Source: Hoyosella sp. YIM 151337 (GTDB lineage: Bacteria; Actinomycetota; Actinomycetes; Mycobacteriales; Mycobacteriaceae). Taken from it: a DNA stretch of 64,000 nt. Positions 21,179 to 33,207 of this stretch are shown here, piece by piece. The notes beneath the pieces are model-generated. The model was not told where the DNA came from and searched no databases. It saw nothing but the letters and a program-made list of their open reading frames with translations. Both the position numbers and the translations under genes were made by a program. The stretch is taken from assembly GCF_026041215.1 (NCBI RefSeq), contig NZ_JAPEIQ010000028.1, positions 147,372 through 211,371 on the forward strand, read 5' to 3'. How positions within the stretch are numbered: position 1 is the stretch's first letter; each line of letters starts with the position of its first letter.

Positions 21179-22804
21179 ATGCGACGACCGCTCAGCCTGG
21201 CACAGCAATTATTTGCTCTGCAGCTGGCGGTCGTCGTACTGCTGATTGCCGGGGCAGGCGTCCTGGCCTACTTCGACGCTCGGCGGATCAGCGAGGCCGC
21301 CGCCGAGCGGCGCGTCCTCACGCTCGCATCGGCACTCGCTGAACTTCCCGACGTCCACAATGCTCTGCAGGCAGCTGACCCCGCGGCGGAGTTGCAGCCG
21401 CTAGCGCAGTCGGTCGCGAACGCCACCGCGAGCGACTTCATTGTTTTCATGGCAACCGACAGGACCCGGTATTCACATCCAAATGCGAGCCTCATCGGTC
21501 AGCCGTATATCGGGACCATTGACGGCGCTCTCGAGGGGGGTGTCGTGACGGAAACCTACGAGGGCACGCTGGGGCCGTCCGTGCGTGCTGTTGTTCCGAT
21601 CCGGGACGCGGACGACAACGTCACCGCGCTCGTGTCGATCGGGGTACTGCAGTACCACGTGGGTCGTGAGGTTCGTGAACGACTCACTCTTCTCGCGGTG
21701 GCAGCGGCCGGTGCGCTCCTCATCTCCGCCGGAGGTACCCTCCTCATCAGTCGTCGTTTGAGCCGCCAAACGCTGGGACTCGGGCCGGCTGAAATCACCC
21801 GCATGTACGAGCAGCACGACGCGGTGCTGCGCGCAGTGCGTGAAGGTCTGCTGATCGTCGATACGCAGGGGTGCCTCGTTCTCGCCAACGACGAAGCGCG
21901 CAGATTGCTGGAACTTCCTGCGGCTGCGGTAGACCAGAATGTCCGCGGTCTCAACGTCGAAGAGCCACTGCGCTCCTGGCTCGCTACCGGAGAAACACTT
22001 GTGGACCGCCTTGTCGTGTACCGCGATCGGGTGTTGGTGGTCAACAGCGAACCCGCAGTAAAGGACGCTCGCGTGCTCGGCACCGTCACCACGCTGCGTG
22101 ACCACACCGAGCTCGAGACACTCACCGGTGAACTCGACTCTGCTCGCGGCTTCGCCGAAGCGCTGCGCGCTCAGGCACATGAAGCAGCGAACCGTTTGCA
22201 CACCGTCGTCACCATGATCGAACTGGGTCAGCCTGACAAAGCAGTGGAGTTTGCCACCGTCGAACTGCAGGCGGCACAGCAACTCACGGATCGCGTCGTC
22301 GGCGCCGTCGAGGAACCCGCCCTTGCCGCCCTGCTGCTCAGCAAAGCCGCACAGGCACATGAAAAGGGTGTCGAGCTGGTTATCACCGAGGAAACCGAGG
22401 TAACCGCACTGTCTGACATCGGCACTGGCATGTCGCCGCGTGAGATCGTCACGGTGGTAGGCAATCTCGTCGACAATGCCATCGACGCGGCGGTCGCCGC
22501 CCCACCTCCCCGGCAAGTCGTCTTAGCCGCTTACACGGACCACACTGGTTTCTGGCTTTCCGTGACGGACACCGGCAGTGGACTGCCGCCTGGCGACAGC
22601 GAGAATATCTTTGTGCGCGGCTGGTCAACAAAAACCACGGATGCTCCCCATGGACGCGGGCTCGGTCTCGCCCTCGTCAAACAGATAGTGACACGGCATC
22701 ATGGCACGATCGACGCCTACCCAGGCGACAGCGCTGTGAGTTCCGACGGCCCCAGCCCTGGGGCAACGTTCCAGATACATATTCCGCTGCGGAGTGAGGC
22801 ATGA
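21179..22804 (+). CDS. sensor histidine kinase, DcuS/CitA type
   Basis: 541 residues. A membrane span near 12-32, an extracytoplasmic sensor domain (about 35-165), a second span near 172-192, a PAS domain (VREGLLIVDTQGCLVLAND) near 220, an H-box of the DcuS/CitA kind (AHEAANRLHTVVTM) and a HATPase domain with N-box VGNLVDNAIDA and GRGLGLALV. In known relatives such kinases sense extracellular citrate, fumarate or malate. The start is ATG 21179 with GGAAGA ahead. Its stop overlaps the regulator start (ATGA). It follows the transporter by 39 bases. Confidence 0.92.
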   Translation: MRRPLSLAQQLFALQLAVVVLLIAGAGVLAYFDARRISEAAAERRVLTLASALAELPDVHNALQAADPAAELQPLAQSVANATASDFIVFMATDRTRYSHPNASLIGQPYIGTIDGALEGGVVTETYEGTLGPSVRAVVPIRDADDNVTALVSIGVLQYHVGREVRERLTLLAVAAAGALLISAGGTLLISRRLSRQTLGLGPAEITRMYEQHDAVLRAVREGLLIVDTQGCLVLANDEARRLLELPAAAVDQNVRGLNVEEPLRSWLATGETLVDRLVVYRDRVLVVNSEPAVKDARVLGTVTTLRDHTELETLTGELDSARGFAEALRAQAHEAANRLHTVVTMIELGQPDKAVEFATVELQAAQQLTDRVVGAVEEPALAALLLSKAAQAHEKGVELVITEETEVTALSDIGTGMSPREIVTVVGNLVDNAIDAAVAAPPPRQVVLAAYTDHTGFWLSVTDTGSGLPPGDSENIFVRGWSTKTTDAPHGRGLGLALVKQIVTRHHGTIDAYPGDSAVSSDGPSPGATFQIHIPLRSEA

Positions 22805-23484
22805 TCAGGACTCTCATCGTCGAAGACGATGCGCTCATCGCAGAAGCCCACGCACAGTACCTCGCCAGAGTTCCCGGCTTTGTAGTCGCGGGAGTCGTGG
22901 AGAGCGGCGCAAAGGCATGGGAATTCCTCAAGAACAACGAGACGGACCTCGTGCTGCTGGACTTTTATCTGCCGGACATGACTGGTGTCGACGTCTGCCG
23001 CGGCATCCGCGCCCGCGGACACCTCGTCGACATCATCGCGATCACCTCCGCCCGCGACGCTCACATTGTCCGGTCAGTCGTCGCCTACGGGGTCATCCAC
23101 TACCTGCTGAAACCATTCACTTTCGCGAGCTTCAAAGCGAAACTCGAAAGCTACCGCGAGTTCCGGGACCACCTCCCCCACGCTGGAAGGGATGCCGCCC
23201 AGCAGGACGTCGACCGCGCGCTCGGCGCACTGCGCGGCGGGCTTACCATCCCGCCTCCGAAGGGCCTGAGCGAATCCACGCTGACCACCGTGGTCGACGC
23301 GCTTCGCACCCATTCCGGGGCCGGTATCTCGGCGAGCGAACTTGCCGACGAACTCGGCATGGCGCGAGTCACCACGCGCCGCTACCTCGAGCATTTAGTG
23401 GAACAGAACGTCGCGGAGCGCACTCCACGCTATGGAACGCAGGGGCGCCCCGAGATGATCTACAGTTGGCGCCCCCGCAAATAG
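22801..23484 (+). CDS. response regulator, CitB/DcuR type
   Basis: 227 residues. Receiver domain with acidic pair D9/D10, phosphoryl aspartate D54 (LVLLDFYLPD) and lysine in LLKPF near 104. The C-terminal winged-helix DNA-binding domain contains SASELADELGMARVTTRRYL. The pair is translationally coupled by a four-base overlap. It most likely activates the adjacent transporter gene in response to the dicarboxylate sensed by the kinase (inference). Confidence 0.92.
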   Translation: MIRTLIVEDDALIAEAHAQYLARVPGFVVAGVVESGAKAWEFLKNNETDLVLLDFYLPDMTGVDVCRGIRARGHLVDIIAITSARDAHIVRSVVAYGVIHYLLKPFTFASFKAKLESYREFRDHLPHAGRDAAQQDVDRALGALRGGLTIPPPKGLSESTLTTVVDALRTHSGAGISASELADELGMARVTTRRYLEHLVEQNVAERTPRYGTQGRPEMIYSWRPRK

Positions 23485-23485
23485 C

Positions 23486-24970
23486 CTAAAGCGCGGTCGG
23501 CAGGTCGCCGCGTGCCGCCTCGTACGCCGCGCCGACCCGATAAAGCCGCTCGTCCGCGAGAGCTGGCGCCATGATTTGAAGTCCTACCGGCAGCTCGTCA
23601 TCGGGTGACAGCCCCGCTGGCACGGACATGGCGCAGTGACCCGCGAGATTTGTTGGCAGCGTGCACAAGTCGGAGAGATACATCGCAAGCGGATCGTCAA
23701 CCTTCTCGCCCAGCTTCCACGCGGTAAATGGACTGGTCGGTGCGACGAGCACGTCCACCTTCTCGTATGCCGCCTCGAAATCACGCGCGATCAGTGTGCG
23801 GACTTTCAGTGCCTGACCGTAGTAGGCGTCGTAGTATCCGGCCGACAGAGCGTAGGTGCCGATCATGATGCGGCGCTTCACTTCCTTGCCGAAGCCTGCG
23901 GCACGCGTTTCGGCCATCACCTGTTCGGCGCTGCGCGTGCCGTCATGACCGGTGCGCAGTCCATAGCGCATCGCGTCGAACCGCGCGAGGTTCGATGACA
24001 CCTCGCTGGGCAAGATCAGGTAGTAAGCGGCGAGGGCATAGCTGAAATGCGGGCACGACACTTCGACGATCTCGGCACCGAGACCACGCAGGGTTTCCAC
24101 AGCCTTGTCGAACGTGCTCAGTACACCAGACTGGTACGAATCGGAGTGCAATTCCTTGACCACGCCAATGCGTACGCCGGCAAGTCCACCTTCTGCACCC
24201 TCCTTCGCAGCTTGCACGACGGGGCGCACAGCCGCGTCTATCGAGGTCGAATCGCGCGGATCGTGCCCAGCAATCACCTCGTGCAGCAGCGCCGTGTCGA
24301 GGACGGTACGTGCACAGGGGCCGCCCTGGTCCAGTGAGGACGCGCACGCCACGAGGCCATACCTCGAGACGGTGCCATAGGTGGGTTTCACGCCTACGGT
24401 GGACGTCATCGCGGCGGGCTGCCTGATCGAGCCACCAGTATCGGTACCGATGGCCAGCGGAGCTTCGAATGCGGCGAGCGCAGCTGCCGAGCCACCGCCG
24501 GAGCCGCCGGGGATGCGCTGTTCACCCCAAGGGTTCAATGTTGGCCCGTACGCGGAGTTCTCCGTCGACGAGCCCATCGCGAACTCATCCATGTTCGTTT
24601 TTCCCAGGATGGGAATGCCCGCAGCCCGCAATCGGCCAGTCAAGGTTGCGTCGTAGGGCGGCACCCAGCCTTCGAGAATTTTCGATGCGCACGTCGTCGG
24701 CATGTCCGACGTGGTGAAAACGTCCTTCAGCGCGATCGGGACGCCAGCCAGCGGAGATGCTGGCGCGTCACCGCGAGCGACCGCGGCGTCGACCTCCCGT
24801 GCCGCCGTCAGCGCGGCCTCGTCAGCAACATGCAGGAACGCGTTGTACTTCTCGTCAACGTCACGAATCCGGTCGAGGTGAGCTTGCGTGATTTCTGTCG
24901 CAGACACTTCGCGTGTCCGGATCTTGCCGGCGAGCGTGGCAGCCGACAGCCTGATCAGTTCTTCGCTCAC
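23486..24970 (-). CDS. gatA: Asp-tRNA(Asn)/Glu-tRNA(Gln) amidotransferase subunit A
   Basis: Glutaminase subunit that releases ammonia for the GatB reaction. 494 residues with the amidase Ser-cisSer-Lys triad: K82 (ALKDVF), S157 (GGSGGGS) and S181 (DTGGSIRQP). GTG 24970 overlaps the gatC stop by four bases. It converges with the response regulator, with only one base between stop codons, so no terminator lies between them. Confidence 0.97.
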   Translation of the reverse strand: MSEELIRLSAATLAGKIRTREVSATEITQAHLDRIRDVDEKYNAFLHVADEAALTAAREVDAAVARGDAPASPLAGVPIALKDVFTTSDMPTTCASKILEGWVPPYDATLTGRLRAAGIPILGKTNMDEFAMGSSTENSAYGPTLNPWGEQRIPGGSGGGSAAALAAFEAPLAIGTDTGGSIRQPAAMTSTVGVKPTYGTVSRYGLVACASSLDQGGPCARTVLDTALLHEVIAGHDPRDSTSIDAAVRPVVQAAKEGAEGGLAGVRIGVVKELHSDSYQSGVLSTFDKAVETLRGLGAEIVEVSCPHFSYALAAYYLILPSEVSSNLARFDAMRYGLRTGHDGTRSAEQVMAETRAAGFGKEVKRRIMIGTYALSAGYYDAYYGQALKVRTLIARDFEAAYEKVDVLVAPTSPFTAWKLGEKVDDPLAMYLSDLCTLPTNLAGHCAMSVPAGLSPDDELPVGLQIMAPALADERLYRVGAAYEAARGDLPTAL

Positions 24971-25266
24971 TGCTCTTCTCCCAGGATCTGCGGCACCGCG
25001 AAACGGTTATCGTCGACCTCTGGCGCGCCCGACAGCGCCTGTTCCTGCGTCAGGCCCGGTTCTATAACGTCGTCGCGCCACGTGTTCGCGGTGGCCGCGG
25101 GATGCGCTGTCGCCGGGACATCGTTCGCCGCCACCTCAGCAACAGCTTTGACGTGGTTGAGGATCGAGTCGAGCTGGCCGGCGAACTCGTCGAGTTCCGC
25201 GTCGGTCAGCGCGAGCCGAGACAACCGGGCGAGGTGTGCAACCTCATCGCGGGAGATGGCAGGCAC
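24967..25266 (-). CDS. gatC: Asp-tRNA(Asn)/Glu-tRNA(Gln) amidotransferase subunit C
   Basis: 99-residue GatC, a belt that wraps the GatA-GatB interface. Typical N-terminus [17 protein letters not shown] and a C-terminal LRxD-type tail ([13 protein letters not shown]). It overlaps gatA by four bases, forming a gatCA operon. Confidence 0.95.
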   Translation of the reverse strand: MPAISRDEVAHLARLSRLALTDAELDEFAGQLDSILNHVKAVAEVAANDVPATAHPAATANTWRDDVIEPGLTQEQALSGAPEVDDNRFAVPQILGEEQ

Positions 25267-25348
25267 TGCTACAGGCCCCTTTCGAAGGGAATTCGCGAAG
25301 TTGACCCGCTAAGCCTAGCCCGAGCGCCGTCACGCTCTCATCCCCCGC

Positions 25349-25966
25349 CTATTCCTCAGGAGCCATCATCGACTGCCACAGTTGCACTGCCACGTTCACC
25401 AGGGCATCAGGCTCCGCATCCAAGTCGTCCCCAAGCCAGTCGGTGATCAGCTGGTGGAGACCACCCACGAAGGCTGTCGCTGCCATACGGGTTTCCGCCC
25501 TGCTGCGCTCACTCAACGCAACGACTGCCTGCGATTCCCGCTCAGCGAGTAACACGAACTGCTGCATGAGCTGACTGCGGCGCTCACGTGTGGCTGGGAA
25601 AGAGTACGCCTCGATCATCGCGACCACGCCCTTGCGCGGATCGTCGACCAGCAGCTGCACATACGCCGTCAAAGCAGCGTGGATCCGTTCGCGCGCTGTC
25701 CCCTCAGACACTTCGAGGGCCGTGGTGGACGCCGCCGCGATCTCGAATGCGATCGAGTCAACGAGAGCAGTCAAGGCGTCATCAAGGCAGGTGAAATGCT
25801 CGTAGAAGTACCGCTCAGAAAGCCCCGCGCGAGTGCAGATCTTGGTCATGGTCACCGCAGGGTCCTCTGACCACACCTCGAGAGCGGCGGCGAGCAGCCG
25901 CGCACGCCGTTCTGCCCGCCGTTCCGCAGCGCTTTGACCGCGGTAGGTGCCGTTCTTCACCGCCAT
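25349..25966 (-). CDS. TetR family transcriptional regulator
   Basis: 205 residues. A basic N-terminus (about residues 13-24) precedes a TetR helix-turn-helix (TMTKICTRAGLSERYFYEHF, about 39-58) and an all-helical ligand domain. It is divergent from a cytochrome P450 gene with 56 bases between starts, the classic arrangement of a local repressor and its target. In M. tuberculosis the same pairing occurs at Rv3058c and cyp136 (recalled). The ligand is unknown. Confidence 0.88.
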   Translation of the reverse strand: MAVKNGTYRGQSAAERRAERRARLLAAALEVWSEDPAVTMTKICTRAGLSERYFYEHFTCLDDALTALVDSIAFEIAAASTTALEVSEGTARERIHAALTAYVQLLVDDPRKGVVAMIEAYSFPATRERRSQLMQQFVLLAERESQAVVALSERSRAETRMAATAFVGGLHQLITDWLGDDLDAEPDALVNVAVQLWQSMMAPEE

Positions 25967-26022
25967 GCGTTGATTCTGACAGAAGAGCCTTTCAAAGCAT
26001 ATTGACAGAGCATCCTTCTTGA

Positions 26023-27393
26023 ATGACGATGACAGCTGTGACCCGAATTACGTCGCCGTCCGTCGCTAACGCCGGCACTCCGGCGCCCTACCAGACCGGA
26101 CTGCCCTGGATCGGCCAGACGCTTCGATACGCGCACGACCCACTGAGGTTCATGCAGCGCACGCTCGATCGGCATGGACCGGTCAGCGAAATGACCTTCC
26201 TGGGCAAACGCTGGACAACGCTGATCGGTCCCGACGCCTGCGAGGCAGCATTCCGCAACGCGGACAAAGCACTCGCCAGCGGGCCTGGCTGGGGTGAACT
26301 CGTCGGCCCGTTCTTCAACCGGGGACTCATGCTGCTCGACTTCGCGGAGCACCACCAGCACCGCCGCATCATGCAAGGCGCCTTCACCCGCGATCGCCTG
26401 GGCGGATACACCCGCGCGCTGCAAGCACCAATACGAAGCGCAGTTGATTCCTGGCCGGTCCACCGACAGTTCGAGGCTTATCCCGCTATCAAGACCGCAA
26501 CCCTGGACATCGCGACACAGGTGTTCATGGGCGCCGCAACACACGCAAACCAGCCAGGAGAACTCGATCGGTTGAACCGGGCGTTCATCGACTGTGTTCA
26601 GGCCGCCACCGCACTCGTGCGGCGGGACCTGCCCCGCACACGGTGGCGCCGCGCCGTTCGGGGCCGTCGAGAACTTGAGATCTTTCTGAGCCGCGCCGTC
26701 GATGGGAGGCGGCAGGCCGAAGGCGACGACCTGCTCTCAGTGCTTTGTCAGCTCCGCGACGACGACGGACGGAGCTTCAGTGACGACGCCATCGTCAACC
26801 ATATGATCTTCCTGCTCATGGCGGCGCATGACACCTCGACGAGTACCGCGACCACGATGATCCAGTTACTTGGGCAGCATCCCGAGTGGCAGGAACGTTG
26901 CCGAGCCGAAGCGATGCGCTTGCCCGAGCACATCACACTCGACGACCTGGATACCACCGTCGACCTCGACCTCGCCATGCGCGAGGCGCTGCGGATCGTT
27001 CCGCCCGTGCCGGTCGTCGCGAGGTACACCGTCAAGGAAACCAGCATTCTTGGCGTACGAATCCCCGCTGACCGCCTTGTTGTTGTGATGCTGCACCTCA
27101 ACCATCACCTTCCCGATCTCTGGACCGAGCCGCACCGTTTCGACCCAGAACGGTTCGGGAAGGACCGCCGCGAGGATGCGCGTCACCGTCACGCGTGGGA
27201 CCCATTCGGCGGCGGTGTCCATAAATGCCTCGGAATGTTCTTCGCCAAAGCTGAGGTGCTGTCACTGATGGTTCAGTTGCTGCGCGCCCGGCGCTGGTCC
27301 ATCGACCCGGCCTACAAGGCGCCCCTGTCCTACGTCTCGCTGCCCTTCCCAAAGGACGGAATGCCGATAGTTCTCGAGCCTGTGCGCCGGTAA
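26023..27393 (+). CDS. cytochrome P450
   Basis: 456 residues, soluble bacterial P450. I-helix AAHDTST near 266-272, ExxR as EALR near 320, and heme-binding FGGGVHKCLG with the cysteine at 402. The sequence resembles the CYP136-like group of mycolic-acid bacteria, whose substrates are poorly defined. No ferredoxin or reductase gene is adjacent. The intergenic region with the TetR gene contains two direct TGACAGA copies. ATG 26023 is used; ATG 26029 is possible. Confidence 0.9.
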   Translation: MTMTAVTRITSPSVANAGTPAPYQTGLPWIGQTLRYAHDPLRFMQRTLDRHGPVSEMTFLGKRWTTLIGPDACEAAFRNADKALASGPGWGELVGPFFNRGLMLLDFAEHHQHRRIMQGAFTRDRLGGYTRALQAPIRSAVDSWPVHRQFEAYPAIKTATLDIATQVFMGAATHANQPGELDRLNRAFIDCVQAATALVRRDLPRTRWRRAVRGRRELEIFLSRAVDGRRQAEGDDLLSVLCQLRDDDGRSFSDDAIVNHMIFLLMAAHDTSTSTATTMIQLLGQHPEWQERCRAEAMRLPEHITLDDLDTTVDLDLAMREALRIVPPVPVVARYTVKETSILGVRIPADRLVVVMLHLNHHLPDLWTEPHRFDPERFGKDRREDARHRHAWDPFGGGVHKCLGMFFAKAEVLSLMVQLLRARRWSIDPAYKAPLSYVSLPFPKDGMPIVLEPVRR

Positions 27394-27536
27394 CGGCGAC
27401 ATCGTGTGAACGGCATGTGACAACTTGCGAGCGCGCGCGACGGGCAGGTTTCGTCACGGTGCACGCAGCCGGACAGACGCACCCAAAGGTGCGAGGATAG
27501 CTGCAGGGTATGTGTGGTTGAAAGGGGCGTCGTTAA

Positions 27537-28187
27537 ATGTCGTATCTGCTGCGGGTCCAGCTTCCGGATCGCCCGGGAAGTCTGGGTGCCCTGGCACTCG
27601 CGCTTGGTTCCGTGGGGGCGGACATCATTTCGCTCGACGTAGTGGAACGCACGCCCGACCATGCCGTCGACGACCTGGTAGTCGAGATGGCACCGGGTTC
27701 GCTGCCGGACACGCTGATCACAGCTGCGGAGAAACTCGAGGGTGTGCGTGTCGACTCGATCCGGCCGTACGCGGACATCCTGGACACACATCGTGAACTC
27801 GAACTCATCGACCAGGTCGCCATGGCGAGCAGCGACCGGATCCAGGTTCTCGTTGACGGCGCACCGAGCGTGCTTCGGGTGGGCTGGGCGAGTGTCGTCG
27901 CGGCAGGCCCACACGGGCCGTACCTCGTCGCGGCGAGTTCGGGCGCACCTGAAACGCGGCCGGGACAGCTGCCGTGGATGCCGCTGAAGAAACCCTTGCT
28001 GCTCGACACAGAGGCGGATTGGGTACCAGAGCCGTGGCGGGACATGGCGATTTCCCTAGCCGCAGCGCCGCTGGGCCAGAAGGACATGGCTCTCGTACTC
28101 GGGCGACCGGGCGGCCCGGAGTTCCGGCCCTCAGAAGTCGCGCGCCTCGGCTACCTGGCCGGAATCATCGGCACCATCCTGTTGTGA
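27537..28187 (+). CDS. ACT domain-containing protein
   Basis: 216 residues. An N-terminal ACT domain (YLLRVQLPDRPGSLGALALA, GADIISLDVV) is followed by an uncharacterised region of about 130 residues. It matches Rv3013 of M. tuberculosis by place (between gatC and ligA) and architecture. Probably an amino-acid-responsive regulator; no enzyme domain is visible. GAAAGGGG precedes the ATG. Its 3' end overlaps the convergent acetyltransferase gene by 57 bases. Confidence 0.82.
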   Translation: MSYLLRVQLPDRPGSLGALALALGSVGADIISLDVVERTPDHAVDDLVVEMAPGSLPDTLITAAEKLEGVRVDSIRPYADILDTHRELELIDQVAMASSDRIQVLVDGAPSVLRVGWASVVAAGPHGPYLVAASSGAPETRPGQLPWMPLKKPLLLDTEADWVPEPWRDMAISLAAAPLGQKDMALVLGRPGGPEFRPSEVARLGYLAGIIGTILL

Positions 28188-28664
28188 TTTCAGTGGGAGT
28201 GTGAGGACACTGATGACCCGGTGCCACCGCCGCGCCGGGTCTTCCGAGAAACCGAGCCGCTCGTACATGCGTCTGGCCTCGACCATCACATCCATTGTCG
28301 AAAGAACCACTCGCTGCAGGCCGCGCTTGCGTGCCTCCGCGATTCCGTAGTTGACGAGGGCGGTGCCTACGCCCAGCCGTCGCGCATTGGCACTGACGGC
28401 GATCATGCGAAACTCCAATTCCCCCGGTCGCGCAATATCTGCGTAGGGTGTGCCATGTTCGACCATCGTGAGGGAGCCGAGCACCTTCCCGTCGCGTTCG
28501 GCAAGCACGATAGTCGCGGCGCTCGCGCGGTGTTCGGTATCCGCGAGAATCGCGAAATAGTCATCGTCCGGACGGATGTACGGCCGGTACGACTCGACAG
28601 TGATCAGCGACACTGCTGCGTAATCGGCCGGTGTGATCTCTCGGATGACAACTGGACCGGCCAC
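28131..28664 (-). CDS. GNAT family N-acetyltransferase
   Basis: 177 residues. GNAT fold with strand FRMIAVSANARRLGVGTALVNYG, where RRLGVG is the acetyl-CoA pyrophosphate loop (about residue 95), and the late motif MYERLGF. GTG 28664 directly abuts the ligA stop (TAG then GTG), so it is translated from the ligA message. Substrate unknown. Its last 19 codons are antisense to the end of the ACT gene. Confidence 0.85.
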   Translation of the reverse strand: MAGPVVIREITPADYAAVSLITVESYRPYIRPDDDYFAILADTEHRASAATIVLAERDGKVLGSLTMVEHGTPYADIARPGELEFRMIAVSANARRLGVGTALVNYGIAEARKRGLQRVVLSTMDVMVEARRMYERLGFSEDPARRWHRVISVLTLPLKSQQDGADDSGQVAEARDF

Positions 28665-30764
<2,100 letters not shown>

Positions 30765-30803
30765 TTAGCGCAGCACACCGACAGAAAACACGAGAGACAG
30801 CGG

Positions 30804-31049
30804 CTAAAGGACCGACACGACCGCGACCACGAGAGTGACAAGCAACGGAAGCCCGAAAAGGAGCGCAAAAACGACCAGTAGACGCCGGTTGCGCGCCGTG
30901 CCCGTCGGCATGGGATACAGCTTCCCAACTGGCCCGAGATCCGGATACCGCTCGCCCAGCACCCCCTCGTTAGCGTTCAGCGGTTCACCCGCGGCACGAC
31001 CGGGGAGAACATCAGGGAATCGCGGGTCGGACTCGCTGTGAGCAGACAT
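30804..31049 (-). CDS. small single-span membrane protein
   Basis: 81 residues, not recognised. A hydrophilic N-terminal half (Pro/Gly-rich) is followed by NRRLLVV and one membrane span of about 22 residues to the C-terminus, giving an N-in tail-anchored topology. AGGGGCG precedes the ATG. It lies 9 bases after the MetE-like gene on the same strand and 45 bases before ligA, so it is part of the same operon. Confidence 0.65.
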   Translation of the reverse strand: MSAHSESDPRFPDVLPGRAAGEPLNANEGVLGERYPDLGPVGKLYPMPTGTARNRRLLVVFALLFGLPLLVTLVVAVVSVL

Positions 31050-31058
31050 GAGCGCCCC

Positions 31059-32081
31059 TCAGCGTGCTTCCTGCAGTTGCTCCGCTACCTCACGCGTGAG
31101 ACGCGTCACGTGCTGAGCAGCACGCACAGATACACCGGCCAGCCCGCATTCCGGCGAGATTCCCGCACGCTGAACCAGCCCTGCCGGAGCAAATCCTGCC
31201 GCCGAACCGAGCGCGAGCACTCGCTCGGCTAACTGCGCCGCCGAAGTCCCAGCGCGTTCCCCGCCGACCGGGACAACACCGAACACCACCGTGCGCCCGC
31301 TGTCCAGAAATTCCGCACATCCCTCGATGAACTCTCGGTCAACTGCCCGGCCCGCATCGGCCAAGGGAACGTTCACGGCGCTTACTGGCAGCGCTGAAAG
31401 CAGGCTCCAGGGAATGGAGTGTGAACATACATGCACCATTGCCGACGCGCATGCCCCTGCGACGACACTGAGGAGGCCCTCAGCCTCCGCGGCTGGGGGC
31501 GTGCGCGCCGGCTGCAGCACACTAACCCCCCGGATTTCACCGTGCAGCGCGGCAGAAAGCCGAGGCTCATCTATCTGGACCACGATCGGAACGCCGAGCC
31601 GCCGGGTCAGTTCGGCGACAGCGCGCGTCACGCCTTCGGCAAGCGACTCCGCGACGTCGCGCGTTGCACCCTTGTCATCGAGCGCAGGGTGCCCGTTGAC
31701 GAGTTCCAGGCTAGCCGCCAGCGTCACTGGTCCCGTGATCTGGATTTTCACGGCCCGCACATGTGCCCGGTGGTTCCCGCGTTCCCAATGTTCCTCGAAC
31801 GCGTCGATGTCGCGCTGCATGAGCTCTCTCGCACGCCGCCACAACGCTCCGGGCCTAGTACTCAACCGGTAGCCTGATGGCGAAACGTCCACCGGTAGGT
31901 CGACCAGCATTGCCGCGGTGCGCCCGATCATGTCCGCGCCGGCGCCGCGTGCTGGGAGTTCCGGCAGATACGGCAGCCCGCCTGCGCCGCCTAGCTCGCC
32001 GAGCACCACCGCAGCCGGAACGAGCGGATCAACGCCTGGCCAGGAGCCGACTCCCGTGGCAGTCAGGGCAAACACGCTCAC
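31059..32081 (-). CDS. methionine synthase-like protein (MetE C-terminal type)
   Basis: 340 residues matching the C-terminal barrel of cobalamin-independent methionine synthase. Candidate zinc ligands are in MVHVCSH (His and Cys) and SPECGLAG (Cys). It is much shorter than full MetE (about 750 residues) and lacks the N-terminal half, as does its positional match Rv3015c. The methyl donor and acceptor are uncertain. Its ATG overlaps the mnmA stop by four bases. Confidence 0.82.
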   Translation of the reverse strand: MSVFALTATGVGSWPGVDPLVPAAVVLGELGGAGGLPYLPELPARGAGADMIGRTAAMLVDLPVDVSPSGYRLSTRPGALWRRARELMQRDIDAFEEHWERGNHRAHVRAVKIQITGPVTLAASLELVNGHPALDDKGATRDVAESLAEGVTRAVAELTRRLGVPIVVQIDEPRLSAALHGEIRGVSVLQPARTPPAAEAEGLLSVVAGACASAMVHVCSHSIPWSLLSALPVSAVNVPLADAGRAVDREFIEGCAEFLDSGRTVVFGVVPVGGERAGTSAAQLAERVLALGSAAGFAPAGLVQRAGISPECGLAGVSVRAAQHVTRLTREVAEQLQEAR

Positions 32082-33205
32082 CGCGCGTCCGCGCTCGCCG
32101 GCTCGTCTTGCAGTGCAGCACCCGGCGCCGCGCTGGTGTCAGCGATGGCACCACTGCCCAACACGATGTCTCCGCAGGGGTCTTCTCGGTAGAGCACGGC
32201 GGCCTGTCCCCTTGCTACACCGGTCAGCGGCCGCAACAGCCTGATCCACATGCCATCGCCATGGGGTTCGGCAACCGCAGGGGCGAGACCCCCGTGCGCG
32301 CGGACCTGAACAACGCACTCGACCGGGCCGTCCGGAACCTTGCCCGATGTCCACACCGCATTACTGGTGAAGATTCCCCACACTTCGAGGTCCGCCGCAG
32401 AACCTACGGTGACTGTGGACGTTTCGGGGTCAATGCTTGTGACGTAACGCGGTTTCCCATCCGCGGCCGGCCCGGGCAGCCCGAGCCCCTTGCGCTGGCC
32501 AATCGTGAAGCCGTGAACGCCATCGTGCTGCGCGAGTTCCGCGCCCGTCGCGGCGTCGACAACCTTCCCGGGCAGCACGCCGATACGAGCGCCAAGAAAC
32601 GCCTGCGTATTACCCGACGGGATGAAGCAAATGTCATGGCTGTCCGGCTTAGCTGCCACAGCAAGGCCGAGCCGCGCCGCCTCCTCACGTATCTTGGGCT
32701 TCGGTGTGTCACCGACCGGAAACATCGCCCGAGATAACTGTTCGGCGGTCAGCACCGCGAGCACATATGACTGGTCCTTGTCGGCATCCACAGCCCGCCG
32801 CAGCACACCGTCGTCTAATTGCGCGTAGTGCCCCGTCACCACCGCATCAAACCCCAGTGCATAAGCTCGCTCAGCGAGCGCGGAGAACTTGATCTTCTCG
32901 TTGCACCGGAGGCACGGGTTCGGGGTTTCGCCCGCAGCGTAAGACGCGACGAAATCGTCGATGACGTCCTCTTTGAACTTGTCCGCGAAATCCCACACGT
33001 AGAACGGGATGCCGAGCACATCAGCAGCACGGCGCGCATCTCCTGCGTCCTCACGCGAACAGCACCCGCGCGACCCTGTCCGCAAGGCGCCAGGCGCAGT
33101 CGACAGCGCAAGGTGCACCCCCACCACGTCGTGACCCGCGGCGACAGCGCGCGCCGCGGCAACCGCTGAATCCACTCCGCCACTCATCGCGGCCAGAACA
33201 CGCAC
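32078..33205 (-). CDS. mnmA: tRNA 2-thiouridylase MnmA
   Basis: Thiolates U34 of tRNA-Glu, -Gln and -Lys using sulfur relayed from a cysteine desulfurase. 375 residues. PP-loop SGGVDS at 8-13; catalytic cysteines C98 (NPCLRC) and C193 (DICFIP). GTG 33205 follows GAGAGGGGG. It lies two bases downstream of the cysteine desulfurase, so sulfur donor and user are co-expressed. Confidence 0.96.
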   Translation of the reverse strand: MRVLAAMSGGVDSAVAAARAVAAGHDVVGVHLALSTAPGALRTGSRGCCSREDAGDARRAADVLGIPFYVWDFADKFKEDVIDDFVASYAAGETPNPCLRCNEKIKFSALAERAYALGFDAVVTGHYAQLDDGVLRRAVDADKDQSYVLAVLTAEQLSRAMFPVGDTPKPKIREEAARLGLAVAAKPDSHDICFIPSGNTQAFLGARIGVLPGKVVDAATGAELAQHDGVHGFTIGQRKGLGLPGPAADGKPRYVTSIDPETSTVTVGSAADLEVWGIFTSNAVWTSGKVPDGPVECVVQVRAHGGLAPAVAEPHGDGMWIRLLRPLTGVARGQAAVLYREDPCGDIVLGSGAIADTSAAPGAALQDEPASADAR

Positions 33206-33207
33206 TT

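Noticed and set aside
20012..21208. 398-codon minus-strand frame opposite the DASS transporter
   Set aside because: His/Asp/Glu/Gly-rich shadow of hydrophobic codons; no domain.
26002..26007. TTGACA as a -35 box for the P450 gene
   Set aside because: Only 15 bases separate it from the ATG, too little room for a -10 box and start site.
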